From Geobacter sp. OR-1 (GTDB taxonomy: Bacteria > Desulfobacterota > Desulfuromonadia > Geobacterales > DSM-12255): a stretch of DNA of 60,222 bases. Under the pieces are notes generated by a model, which searched no databases, was not told the origin of the DNA, and saw only the letters and a list, made by a program, of their open reading frames with translations. Both the position numbers and the translations under genes were made by a program. This document shows positions 20,366 to 29,723 of this stretch, in pieces. The stretch lies in the NCBI RefSeq assembly GCF_000813145.1, contig NZ_BAZF01000024.1:1-60222 (forward strand). The letters run 5' to 3'. Every line of letters starts with the position of its first letter. Positions within the stretch are counted from its first letter, which is position 1.

Positions 20366-22021
20366 ATGCGAAGTGACATGATAAAGAAGGGGTTGGAGCG
20401 GACGCCGCACCGCGCACTGATCAAGGGGACCGGGGTTCCACAGAGCGAGTTCGAAAAGCCTTTTATCGGCGTTGCCACCAGTTTCACCGATCTAATACCC
20501 GGACATGTCGGCATGCGCGACCTGGAGCGTTTCATCGAGAAGGGGGTTCACTCCGGAGGGGGCTACTCGTTTTTTTTCGGTATTCCCGGTGTTTGCGACG
20601 GCATTGCCATGGGGCACAAAGGAATGCACTACTCGCTCCCAACCCGCGAGCTGATCGCCGACATGGTGGAGTCGATCGCCGAAGCTCATCGCCTGGACGG
20701 TCTGGTGTTGCTGACCAACTGCGACAAGATCACCCCTGGCATGCTGATGGCTGCCGCACGGCTCGATATCCCCTGCATTGTGGTTACTGCCGGGCCGATG
20801 CTTTCGGGTAGAGGTGAAGGGGGCAGGAAGTACTCGTTTGTTACCGACACCTTCGAGGCGATGGCCCGTTACAAGGCCGGCGTAATTGATGCCAAGGAGC
20901 TGCAGGTCTGCGAAGACAATGCCTGCCCCGGTATGGGGTCTTGTCAGGGGCTGTTTACCGCCAATACCATGGCGATTCTGACCGAAACCCTGGGGATGAG
21001 CCTGCCGCGTTGCGGCACAGCTCTGGCCGTTTCAGCGCTCAAGCGCCGGATCGCCTTTGCATCCGGGGAGAAGATCGTTGAGCTGGTGAAAAACAATATT
21101 ACGCCGCGGCAGATCCTTACCCGTGCCGCGTTTGAAAACGCCATCCGTGTTGACCTGGCGCTCGGCGGCTCTTCCAATACCGTCCTGCACCTGCTGGCAA
21201 TTGCACGTGACGCCGGTGTAGATCTCCCGCTGGAGACCTTCGATGTTTTGGCCAAGGAGACACCGCAGCTTGCTTCCATGAATCCGGCCGGCGAGCACTT
21301 CATGGAGGATCTGGATGCCGCCGGCGGGGTAGCCGGGGTGCTGAAACAGCTTGGCGACAAGATCAGAGACAATCCTACAGTTTTGGGTCTTTCGACCCTG
21401 CAGATCGCTTCGAGCATCGCGAACGTGGACGAGACGGTAATCCGGCCGACCACGAACCCGGTGAAGAAAGAAGGAGGTATCGCCGTCCTCTTCGGCTCCA
21501 TCGCGCCGAAGGGGGCCGTTGTCAAGCAGTCCGGCGTATCTCCGGCGATGATGAGGTTCGAGGGGACTGCCCGGTGCTTCGATGCCGAGGAACTGGCCAT
21601 GGCAGCCATCATGGAAGGCCGGATCAAGTCCGGCGACGTGGTGGTAATCCGTTACGAGGGTCCGAAAGGCGGTCCGGGAATGAGGGAAATGCTGGCGCCT
21701 ACTGCAGCCATCATGGGGATGGGGCTTGGCGACAGCGTGGCGCTTATCACCGACGGCAGGTTCTCAGGCGGTACGCGCGGTCCCTGCATCGGCCACATTT
21801 CTCCTGAGGCGGCTGACGGCGGTCCGATAGCTCTGGTAGAGGATGGCGACCGGATCCTGCTCGACATCCCGAACCGTAAGCTCGACCTGCTGGTTGACGA
21901 ATCAGTCCTGGCTGCCCGCCGGGCTAACTGGCAGGCTCCCGAACCGAAGATCAAGGGGGGCTGGCTGGCGCGGTACGCCAAGGTGGTCACCTCGGCTCAC
22001 ACCGGAGCCATAACGGAATAG
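20366..22021 (+). CDS. ilvD: Dihydroxy-acid dehydratase
   Basis: 551 aa, the short IlvD form typical of this lineage. It dehydrates 2,3-dihydroxy-isovalerate and -methylvalerate to the 2-keto acids for valine and isoleucine, using an Fe-S cluster and Mg. Cluster cysteines are in '[12 protein letters not shown]' and '[13 protein letters not shown]'; '[12 protein letters not shown]' and '[20 protein letters not shown]' (20 residues) are the family signatures. The start [18 protein letters not shown] matches the family. It leads the ilv cluster. Confidence 0.97.
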   Translation: MRSDMIKKGLERTPHRALIKGTGVPQSEFEKPFIGVATSFTDLIPGHVGMRDLERFIEKGVHSGGGYSFFFGIPGVCDGIAMGHKGMHYSLPTRELIADMVESIAEAHRLDGLVLLTNCDKITPGMLMAAARLDIPCIVVTAGPMLSGRGEGGRKYSFVTDTFEAMARYKAGVIDAKELQVCEDNACPGMGSCQGLFTANTMAILTETLGMSLPRCGTALAVSALKRRIAFASGEKIVELVKNNITPRQILTRAAFENAIRVDLALGGSSNTVLHLLAIARDAGVDLPLETFDVLAKETPQLASMNPAGEHFMEDLDAAGGVAGVLKQLGDKIRDNPTVLGLSTLQIASSIANVDETVIRPTTNPVKKEGGIAVLFGSIAPKGAVVKQSGVSPAMMRFEGTARCFDAEELAMAAIMEGRIKSGDVVVIRYEGPKGGPGMREMLAPTAAIMGMGLGDSVALITDGRFSGGTRGPCIGHISPEAADGGPIALVEDGDRILLDIPNRKLDLLVDESVLAARRANWQAPEPKIKGGWLARYAKVVTSAHTGAITE

Positions 22022-22026
22022 GCATC

Positions 22027-22085
22027 TGTAGGGGCGATCTTTATGATCGCCCGTAACCCTGGCAAACACGAGGTTTGCCCCTACA
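22027..22085. repeat. REP-like palindromic element between ilvD and ilvB
   Basis: 59 bp bounded by inverted ends TGTAGGGGC (22027-22035) and GCCCCTACA (22077-22085). Inside are two hairpins, GGGCGATC-TTTAT-GATCGCCC and GGCAAAC-ACGAG-GTTTGCC. This is the architecture of repetitive extragenic palindromes; no second copy was found in the window. It could stabilise the ilvD mRNA 3' end or attenuate read-through. Confidence 0.7.
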
Positions 22086-22119
22086 TAAAATTGATCCCTC
22101 AACAGGGGAGGACATAGAC

Positions 22120-23820
22120 ATGAAAATGAATGGTGCCAGAATCTTACTTGAGTGCCTCAAAAAAGAGGGGGTCGATACGGTTTTCGGCTATCCCGGCGGC
22201 ACGGTAATCAATATTTACGACGAATTGTACAGTTTCAAGGAGATCCATCACATCCTGCCGCGCCATGAGCAGGCAGGTGTGCATGCTGCAGACGGTTATG
22301 CCCGCGCCACCGGCAGGGTCGGCGTCGCTTTCGCAACCTCGGGCCCGGGTGCCACCAATACGGTAACCGGGATCGCAACCGCTTACATGGATTCGATCCC
22401 GATAGTCATCATCACCGGTCAGGTACCTACAGCACTGATCGGCAACGATGCCTTCCAGGAGGTCGATATCATCGGCATTACGCGTCCGTGTACCAAGCAC
22501 AACTTCCTGGTTCGCGACGTGAAGGAACTGGCCGGTATTCTGAAGAAGGCGTTCTACATAGCCCGCAGCGGCAGGCCCGGACCGGTGCTCGTTGATATTC
22601 CGAAGGATGTGCAGATTGCCCAGACCGAGTTCAAGTATCCGGAAAAGGTGGAAATCAGAGGGTACAAGCCGAACCTGGAAGGACATCCCAAGCAGGTGGA
22701 GAGGGCAATCGAGATGTTGCTCGATTCCCGCAAGCCGGTTGTTTACGTGGGCGGCGGTGTCATTCTGGCCAATGCCGCAGAAGAACTGACCAAGCTGTGC
22801 AACATGCTTGATGTACCTGTTACCACTACTCTGATGGGACTTGGCGCTTATCCCGAAGATTCACCCAACTCGTTGCGAATGCTGGGAATGCACGGAACCT
22901 ATTACGCCAATATGGCGATGACCAACACCGATGTGATGGTTGCAATCGGTGCCCGTTTCGACGATCGGGTGACCGGCAAGCTGGCAACCTTTGCGCCGCA
23001 TGCCAAGATCATCCATATCGACGTGGACCCGACCTCCATAAAGAAGAACGTGCCTGTCGATCTGCCGATAGTAGGCGACGTCAAGGATGTGCTTTTCAAG
23101 ATGATCAAAGAGGTGGAGGCGCACCCCGACAAGGTAAAGGCCTTTAAGGAGGCCACCAGGGAGTGGCATGAAGAGATTGCCGCCTGGAAGGGGAAGCACC
23201 CGCTTACCTACAAGCATGCCGCCAATGTCATCAAGCCGCAGTACGTGATCGAAAAGCTGCGCGAGCTGTCGGATTCTGATGCAATAGTGGCAACCGACGT
23301 TGGCCAGCACCAGATGTGGACCGCCCAGTTTTTCACCTTCACCAAGCCGCGTACCCTCCTGTCTTCAGGGGGGCTCGGTACCATGGGCTACGGACTTCCA
23401 GCTGCCATGGGGGCACAGGCGGCCTTTCCGAAGCGGCAGGTTATTGTGGTGTGCGGTGACGGCGGTTTCCAGATGAACCTGCAGGAGATGGCCACCCTGG
23501 TGCAGAACCGCTTGCCGGTAAAGATTGTCATCCTTAACAACAACTTCCTCGGAATGGTGCGTCAGTGGCAGGAACTGTTCTTTGACAAACGCTACTCATC
23601 GACCTGCATGGAGCAACCGATCGACTTCATCAAGCTGGCTGAGGCGTTCGGCGCCAAAGGGTTCCAGGCAACCAAGACCGATGAGGTAGAGGAGACCATC
23701 AAGAACGGGTTTGCCTATGATGGTCCGGTTATCATGGAGTTCAAGATTGCTCGCGAGGAGAAGGTGCTGCCGATGGTTCCGGCCGGGGCGTCTTTGAACG
23801 AAATGGTTTTGAATGCCTGA
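22120..23820 (+). CDS. ilvB: Acetolactate synthase, large (catalytic) subunit
   Basis: 566 aa from ATG 22120 (MKMNGARILLECLKKEGVDT), set by GGGGAGGA just upstream; a frame opening at 22075 inside the palindromic repeat is disfavoured. ThDP-dependent enzyme condensing pyruvate with pyruvate or 2-ketobutyrate. The ThDP glutamate lies in 'ILPRHEQAGVHAADGYAR', the FAD region around 'GARFDDRVTGKL', and the ThDP/Mg motif is 'CGDGGFQMNLQEMATLVQN'. It works with IlvN encoded downstream. Confidence 0.97.
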   Translation: MKMNGARILLECLKKEGVDTVFGYPGGTVINIYDELYSFKEIHHILPRHEQAGVHAADGYARATGRVGVAFATSGPGATNTVTGIATAYMDSIPIVIITGQVPTALIGNDAFQEVDIIGITRPCTKHNFLVRDVKELAGILKKAFYIARSGRPGPVLVDIPKDVQIAQTEFKYPEKVEIRGYKPNLEGHPKQVERAIEMLLDSRKPVVYVGGGVILANAAEELTKLCNMLDVPVTTTLMGLGAYPEDSPNSLRMLGMHGTYYANMAMTNTDVMVAIGARFDDRVTGKLATFAPHAKIIHIDVDPTSIKKNVPVDLPIVGDVKDVLFKMIKEVEAHPDKVKAFKEATREWHEEIAAWKGKHPLTYKHAANVIKPQYVIEKLRELSDSDAIVATDVGQHQMWTAQFFTFTKPRTLLSSGGLGTMGYGLPAAMGAQAAFPKRQVIVVCGDGGFQMNLQEMATLVQNRLPVKIVILNNNFLGMVRQWQELFFDKRYSSTCMEQPIDFIKLAEAFGAKGFQATKTDEVEETIKNGFAYDGPVIMEFKIAREEKVLPMVPAGASLNEMVLNA

Positions 23821-23936
23821 TAGGCTGTGAATGGTTAAAGGTAAGGGGTGAAGAGAACAGCAGTTATTCACTTTTCACTCGTGAACGAAGCGAACGGATT
23901 CACAGTTCACTTAATTATTGATGGAGGTTATTCCTC

Positions 23937-24431
23937 ATGAAACATACTATTTCTGTGCTGGTGGAAAACGAATTCGGGGTTTTGTCCCGCGTTGCGGCCC
24001 TGTTCTCGGGGCGAGGGTTTAATATCGACTCCCTGTCGGTGGCGCCGACCAACGACGAGACCATTTCCCGGATGACCCTCGTAACCCGGGGCGACGATCA
24101 GATCCTGGAGCAGATCAGCAAACAGCTGAACAAGCTGATCGATGTCATCAAGGTTATCGATTTCACCGACGGCAGCGGCATTGAGCGTGAAATGGCGCTG
24201 GTAAAGGTGACTGCCGAGGATGAAAGCCGGGCTGAAGTGCTTCGGATCGTCGATATCTTCCGGGCGAAGATCATCGATGTTACCCCTAGGTCATATACTA
24301 TCGAGGCCACCGGCTCTCCTGCCAAGATAGACGCAATTCTGGAGCTGCTGCGCCCTCTCGGGCTCAAGGAGCTTGTCCGGACCGGCCCTGTCGCCATCGG
24401 CAGGGGAGCAAAAGGATGGAAAGGCCAATAG
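23937..24431 (+). CDS. ilvN: Acetolactate synthase, small (regulatory) subunit
   Basis: 164 aa, IlvH/IlvN family. The N-terminal ACT domain (HTISVLVENEFGVLSRVAAL, then FSGRGFNIDSLSVAPT) binds valine for feedback inhibition; a second ACT-like half starts near residue 85. GATGGAGG lies before the ATG. The 116-bp gap after ilvB contains short GTGAA/TTCAC repeats and no gene. Confidence 0.96.
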   Translation: MKHTISVLVENEFGVLSRVAALFSGRGFNIDSLSVAPTNDETISRMTLVTRGDDQILEQISKQLNKLIDVIKVIDFTDGSGIEREMALVKVTAEDESRAEVLRIVDIFRAKIIDVTPRSYTIEATGSPAKIDAILELLRPLGLKELVRTGPVAIGRGAKGWKGQ

Positions 24432-24492
24432 TTGCCAGCGGAAGACCTATCCGGGCTTCTGTGAACGGGCATCGCATGCGATGCCCTCATAA

Positions 24493-25539
<1,047 letters not shown>

Positions 25540-25558
25540 TTGAATTTCATCCGGAATG

Positions 25559-25602
25559 CCGGGCCCCGCTCTCTTTTATGGGTGCGGGTAGCCCGGTTTT
25601 TT
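25559..25602 (+). terminator. Rho-independent terminator after ilvC
   Basis: Outer stem CCGGGC / GCCCGG and inner stem CCCGC / GCGGG, around an AT-rich loop, then six T. It separates ilvC from psd, which starts 17 bp later. Confidence 0.8.
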
Positions 25603-25618
25603 ATTGAAGGATCTTTTG

Positions 25619-26263
25619 ATGGACCGACCCGGAAGTTTCCCCATTGCACCTGAAGGATTTCCTTTCATTATTGCGGCGGGGATTGCAACAGCAGTTTTTG
25701 CCTGGATATGCTGGGTCCTGCCGGCGGCTTTTTCCCTGCTGCTGACACTTTTTATCGTCTTTTTTTTCCGTAACCCTCCGCGGACTGCGCCGTCGGGCGA
25801 AAAAAAGGTGATTGCCCCGGCAGACGGCAGGGTGATCTATATCGGCACTGCCTTTGAGCCGCATCTCGGTCAGGAGATGAGCAAGATCAGCATATTCATG
25901 TCGGTCTTCAATGTTCATATCAACCGTGCGCCGCTGACCGGTAAGGTGCTGGACTCCTTTTACATCTCCGGCAAATTTCTTGATGTCCGCCATGAGCGGG
26001 CGACCTTCGAGAACGAGCAGAGCGGCTTGGTGATTGAAACCGCTGGCGGTCGCAGGATTGTTGTGGTGCAAGTCGCTGGACTGATTGCCCGTCGTATCGT
26101 ATGCTATGCAGGTAAAGGGGATCAACTCGAACGCGGCAAGCGGTATGGGCTGATCAGGTTTGGTTCCCGGCTCGACGTGTATCTGCCGAAAGAGACCGAG
26201 ATTACTGTCGCGATGGGTGAAAAGACCGTGGCCGGAGAAACGGTCCTGGGGATTTTAGGGTGA
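25619..26263 (+). CDS. psd: Phosphatidylserine decarboxylase (short, single-membrane type)
   Basis: 214 aa from ATG 25619, with GAAGGA 7 nt upstream; a TTG at 25604 is the alternative. It decarboxylates phosphatidylserine to phosphatidylethanolamine. Two hydrophobic helices at about residues 13-45 anchor it, followed by 'FFRNPPR', 'ADGRVIYIG', 'FMSVFNVHINRAPL' and the self-cleavage site Gly-Ser in 'RFGSRLDVYLP', where Ser becomes the pyruvoyl group. pssA overlaps its stop (GTGA). Confidence 0.95.
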   Translation: MDRPGSFPIAPEGFPFIIAAGIATAVFAWICWVLPAAFSLLLTLFIVFFFRNPPRTAPSGEKKVIAPADGRVIYIGTAFEPHLGQEMSKISIFMSVFNVHINRAPLTGKVLDSFYISGKFLDVRHERATFENEQSGLVIETAGGRRIVVVQVAGLIARRIVCYAGKGDQLERGKRYGLIRFGSRLDVYLPKETEITVAMGEKTVAGETVLGILG

Positions 26264-27048
26264 GCGAAAGCGAAAAAACCGAGAGAAGCGAGAGTATCCG
26301 GAAAGGTATTTACATACTTCCCAACCTCTTTACCACCGGGAGCCTGTTTGCAGGATTCTACAGCATGGTAGCCACTCTTTCCGGCGACTACCGCACCGCT
26401 GCAATATGGATTCTGGCGTCATCCGTTTTTGACGGTCTTGACGGTAAGGTGGCCCGGGCTACCGGCACTACCAGCAAGTTCGGGGTGGAATACGACTCTC
26501 TGGCCGATCTGGTATCTTTTGGTGTGACCCCCGGCATTCTAATGTATGCCTGGGCGCTCCGCCCATTCGGACGGCTCGGCTGGGTCGCGGCGTTTCTCTT
26601 CGTAGCCTGTGCGGCACTGCGCCTGGCGCGTTTCAATGTCCAGGTGGATACGGTCGAGAGCAAGCGGTTCATCGGGCTGCCGACACCGGCGGCGGCAAGC
26701 ATGGTTTCGGCAACGGTCCTGCTTTTCTATCATTTCGGCTGGCCCAGCTCGTTCAAAAAACTTGCAATTCTGGTGCTGATCTATCTCCTCGCCTTCCTGA
26801 TGGTGTCGAACATCAAGTTCTATTCCTTCAAAGACCCTGAACTGATCAAACGACAGCCGTTCGGGTTTCTGGTGCTGATCGTGCTCCTGTTTGTTGTGGT
26901 GGCGGCAGAACCGGTTCTCATGCTCTTCATAATTTTTCTTTGTTATATCTTCTCCGGCCCAGTTGGTTTTATCTTTACCTGGCCCAGACGGAGGCGCCTG
27001 GAAAAGGCTATTCACAAGGGCCACGAGTCCGGCAGGTCTCCTCAATGA
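26260..27048 (+). CDS. pssA: CDP-diacylglycerol-serine O-phosphatidyltransferase
   Basis: 262 aa from GTG 26260. It makes phosphatidylserine, the substrate of Psd upstream. The CDP-alcohol phosphatidyltransferase motif D-G-x2-A-R-x8-G-x3-D-x3-D is seen as 'DGLDGKVARATGTTSKFGVEYDSLAD' (read in parts DGLDGKVARATG and FGVEYDSLAD). Six to eight membrane helices. Both flanking junctions are stop/start overlaps, so psd, pssA and the next gene form one translational unit. Confidence 0.96.
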   Translation: MSESEKTERSESIRKGIYILPNLFTTGSLFAGFYSMVATLSGDYRTAAIWILASSVFDGLDGKVARATGTTSKFGVEYDSLADLVSFGVTPGILMYAWALRPFGRLGWVAAFLFVACAALRLARFNVQVDTVESKRFIGLPTPAAASMVSATVLLFYHFGWPSSFKKLAILVLIYLLAFLMVSNIKFYSFKDPELIKRQPFGFLVLIVLLFVVVAAEPVLMLFIIFLCYIFSGPVGFIFTWPRRRRLEKAIHKGHESGRSPQ

Positions 27049-28694
27049 TTGGTCAGATGGTTGAGGGATCGGATATTAATCCAGATTCGCAGCTGCACCG
27101 AAACGACCTTCTGAGTATTGCCGGAGTTTTACTGCTTGCCCTGTCGTTGAGGATCTATACCTTTCCAATCGCACGGGTAATAGCCGCCGACGGCATATCG
27201 TACGTGAACATTGCGCGCTCGATCTTCCGTGGCGAAGGGTTTGCCGGCGCAGTTCATTTCCCCCCCATGTTCCCCCTGCTCATCGGATTGGTTAATTTAC
27301 TGGTCGGCGATGACGAACTGGCCGGCAAGCTTGTCTCAATGTTTATGGGAACTGTGCTGGTTGTCCCGGTTTACCTGTTGGCACGAGAGCTATTTTCGCG
27401 GCAGACCGCACTGGCAGCCTCGCTCTTGGTTGCGCTCTCGCCTTCTCTTGCCAAGCTCAGCAGCGAGGTGCTTACCCAGTCTACCTACCTGGCTCTGATC
27501 CTGTCAGCCCTTTACTGTCTTTGGCGGTCAGCCGAAAGTTTACGAAGCGGTTGGGGCGTTGCCGCCGGACTGTTGCTCGGCGCTGCCTATCTTACCCGTC
27601 CTGAAGCGATCGTAATCCTGGTCGCCTCAACTTTTATCGTGTTTGCCGTGCCGGTCATGAAAAGGCGAGACGTGCGGTTGCATCTCAAGATGCTGTGCAT
27701 TGTCTGGGGAGCGTTTTTTGTCCTGGCGACCCCGTATATCCTCCTTCTTCACAACCTGAACGGCTCCTGGCAGCTCTCCGGGAAATCCAGCGTGACGCTT
27801 GCGGATTCACTGGGGTGGTATCTGGACCGGCCGGACCTGAAACGGGAACCTTCGTTTGCCGGAATAGGTTTTATGGACGTGATCCGCAGGTATCCGGATT
27901 TTCTTTGGAAGAATTCGGTGCGGAACATCCAGTCCCTTTGGGATGAGACACTGCCGGTTCATGTCTGGTTGCTGATGCTGCTGGGTATGGCCGCCGGAAC
28001 GGCGCGGGTAGGATGGCTGAGAAGCAGACTCTTCATCTGCGGAGCGTGCGCCCCGCTCCTGATTCTGATCGTCTTCTTTTTTCTCGGAAATGTTTATACT
28101 GCCCCGTTTCTCCCCTTTTTTCTGATCTTTGCCGCACAGGGTCTGGTTGCCTTGCAGCAGCAGCTGCTAAGGATACCTGCTCTGCGGGCCGGGTCAGATT
28201 TGTCCGGAAGGATATCACGCTTTCCGGTAGCTGCAGTTACCGGCGGTATCATCGGCGTGATCATGTTTATGCCGCATATTTCGTTCGGTAAAGCAAAACC
28301 GTATCATTACGACGATGATGGCGCCCGCTACGATCACAAACTGATCGGCAAGATGCTGAAAAAAAATCTGCCAAAGCGGTCCACTGTCATGGCTCGCGAT
28401 GCGCGGTTGACCTTCTACGCCGATATGTCCAGGGTGGATATTCCCCAGGCAGACCTCGAAGAGATACTTAGCGTGGCCAGAAAGAACCATGCCCGCTACA
28501 TCGTTGCCGACGGCACACTGCTGGGGATGCGCCCCCAGATGCTGCCACTGCTGAAACCTTTGTTATCTTCCTCGCTTCAGGGACTTTTTATAGTCAATGG
28601 GGAAGGGTACCGTCCGGTGCCGGGGCTTCGGCTGGTGCTGTTGTTCACTGACCCAGCAAGCGCCGGGGTCGCAGTTTATGAGTTACTGGAGTAG
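27045..28694 (+). CDS. ArnT/PMT-like GT-C glycosyltransferase
   Basis: 549 aa from ATG 27045, overlapping the pssA stop (ATGA). About 11-12 membrane helices. The early loop has 'AADGISYVNIARSIFRGEG', with an Asp where GT-C enzymes place the catalytic acidic residue; 'HFPPMFPLLIGL' and 'LTRPEAIVIL' resemble the dolichyl-phosphate-mannose-mannosyltransferase/ArnT superfamily. It would use a polyprenyl-phosphate sugar, which the next gene could make. The acceptor is unknown. Confidence 0.82.
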   Translation: MIGQMVEGSDINPDSQLHRNDLLSIAGVLLLALSLRIYTFPIARVIAADGISYVNIARSIFRGEGFAGAVHFPPMFPLLIGLVNLLVGDDELAGKLVSMFMGTVLVVPVYLLARELFSRQTALAASLLVALSPSLAKLSSEVLTQSTYLALILSALYCLWRSAESLRSGWGVAAGLLLGAAYLTRPEAIVILVASTFIVFAVPVMKRRDVRLHLKMLCIVWGAFFVLATPYILLLHNLNGSWQLSGKSSVTLADSLGWYLDRPDLKREPSFAGIGFMDVIRRYPDFLWKNSVRNIQSLWDETLPVHVWLLMLLGMAAGTARVGWLRSRLFICGACAPLLILIVFFFLGNVYTAPFLPFFLIFAAQGLVALQQQLLRIPALRAGSDLSGRISRFPVAAVTGGIIGVIMFMPHISFGKAKPYHYDDDGARYDHKLIGKMLKKNLPKRSTVMARDARLTFYADMSRVDIPQADLEEILSVARKNHARYIVADGTLLGMRPQMLPLLKPLLSSSLQGLFIVNGEGYRPVPGLRLVLLFTDPASAGVAVYELLE

Positions 28695-28697
28695 CCA

Positions 28698-29384
28698 ATG
28701 CTGAGTGTAATAATTCCGGTATATAATGAGCGATCGACCATTGCCGAAATTGTCCGTCGCGTTGATGAAGTTCCTGTCGAAAAGGAACTGATCATTGTCG
28801 ATGACTGTTCAACGGACGGCACTGCCGACATTATCCGGGGGCTGGCGGCAAAATACAGTTCGCTGAATTATGTCCGTCACGAGGTAAACAAGGGAAAGGG
28901 TGCCGCGATCCGGACCGGTATCCGGCATGTGCAGGGGGATATGTTCATTATTCAGGATGCGGATCTAGAATATGACCCGGTGGAGTATCCCAAACTGATC
29001 AAACCGATCCTGGACGGCAAGGCCGATGTTGTTTTCGGGTCAAGGTTCGTCGGTGGTGAAGAGCATCGCGTTCTGTATTTCTGGCACTCTCTCGGTAACC
29101 GCTTTCTGACTTTGCTGTCGAACATGTTCACCAACCTGAACCTGACCGATATGGAGACCTGCTACAAGGTTTTTCGCACGGAAATCATCAAAGGGATTAG
29201 CCTGGAACAGGACCGATTCGGGTTCGAGCCGGAAGTGACCGCAAAGGTTGCGCGGACCGGTTGCCGCATTTACGAGGTTGGGATCTCCTATAGCGGCAGA
29301 ACCTATGCCGAAGGGAAGAAAATCGGCTGGAAGGACGGGGTCAAGGCGATCTGGTGCATTGTCAAATACGGGCTGTTTCGGTAG
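28698..29384 (+). CDS. Glycosyltransferase family 2, DPM1-like
   Basis: 228 aa. GT-A fold: '[20 protein letters not shown]' at the N-terminus, '[11 protein letters not shown]' and the '[10 protein letters not shown]' DxD-type motif. Similarity is closest to dolichol/undecaprenyl-phosphate mannose or glucose synthases. It lacks C-terminal membrane helices, like soluble DPM1. It lies 3 bp after the GT-C gene, so the pair probably charges a polyprenyl carrier and uses it. Confidence 0.9.
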   Translation: MLSVIIPVYNERSTIAEIVRRVDEVPVEKELIIVDDCSTDGTADIIRGLAAKYSSLNYVRHEVNKGKGAAIRTGIRHVQGDMFIIQDADLEYDPVEYPKLIKPILDGKADVVFGSRFVGGEEHRVLYFWHSLGNRFLTLLSNMFTNLNLTDMETCYKVFRTEIIKGISLEQDRFGFEPEVTAKVARTGCRIYEVGISYSGRTYAEGKKIGWKDGVKAIWCIVKYGLFR

Positions 29385-29409
29385 AGATAATAATTTTGAA
29401 AGAAATTGC

Positions 29410-29437
29410 TTGACATCAAACTGCTGTTTTATTTAAG
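29410..29437 (+). promoter_or_regulatory. Predicted promoter of the leuA T-box leader
   Basis: TTGACA (29410-29415), a 16-bp gap and a weak TTTAAG -10 (29432-29437). The position fits the start of the T-box leader. Confidence 0.45.
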
Positions 29438-29439
29438 CT

Positions 29440-29692
29440 CAATAAAATTTCAAAGGCAGTGAAGAGGAGTAGTAGTCGCGGAACCTCTGGAGAGAGCCGG
29501 CGGATGGTGCGAGCCGGTGGGGGGAAACGGTGAACTCGCCTCGGAGCCGCTCCGGTGAACGAAGAGTAATCGGAGACGTCACCCACGTTACGGGACAATC
29601 GAGGCCTGGCAGCTCTGTCTGCCGGATAAATAAGGGTGGTACCACGGAGAGCTCAAGCCTTCGTCCCTTTTGTCGGGGCGGAGGCTTTTTTA
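29440..29692 (+). promoter_or_regulatory. T-box leader of leuA, leucine-specific
   Basis: Fills most of the 339-bp gap before leuA. It has the invariant T-box AGGGTGGTACCACGG (29633-29647), whose UGGU bulge fits a tRNA with discriminator A73, as tRNA-Leu has. Stem I shows the distal loop GGATGGTGCGA between CCGGC and GCCGG. A GAACTCG specifier loop places CTC (29535-29537) as the specifier, a leucine codon. A terminator follows. Uncharged tRNA-Leu should favour the antiterminator and switch leuA on. Confidence 0.93.
29655..29692 (+). terminator. T-box-controlled terminator before leuA
   Basis: AAGCCT...CCC pairs with GGG...AGGCTT around a TTTTGTC loop, followed by six T. The 5' arm begins directly after the T-box antiterminator, as expected for mutually exclusive folding. 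Confidence 0.88.
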
Positions 29693-29723
29693 TTTCTGGA
29701 AGTACAACAACGGAGGTAGCGAC

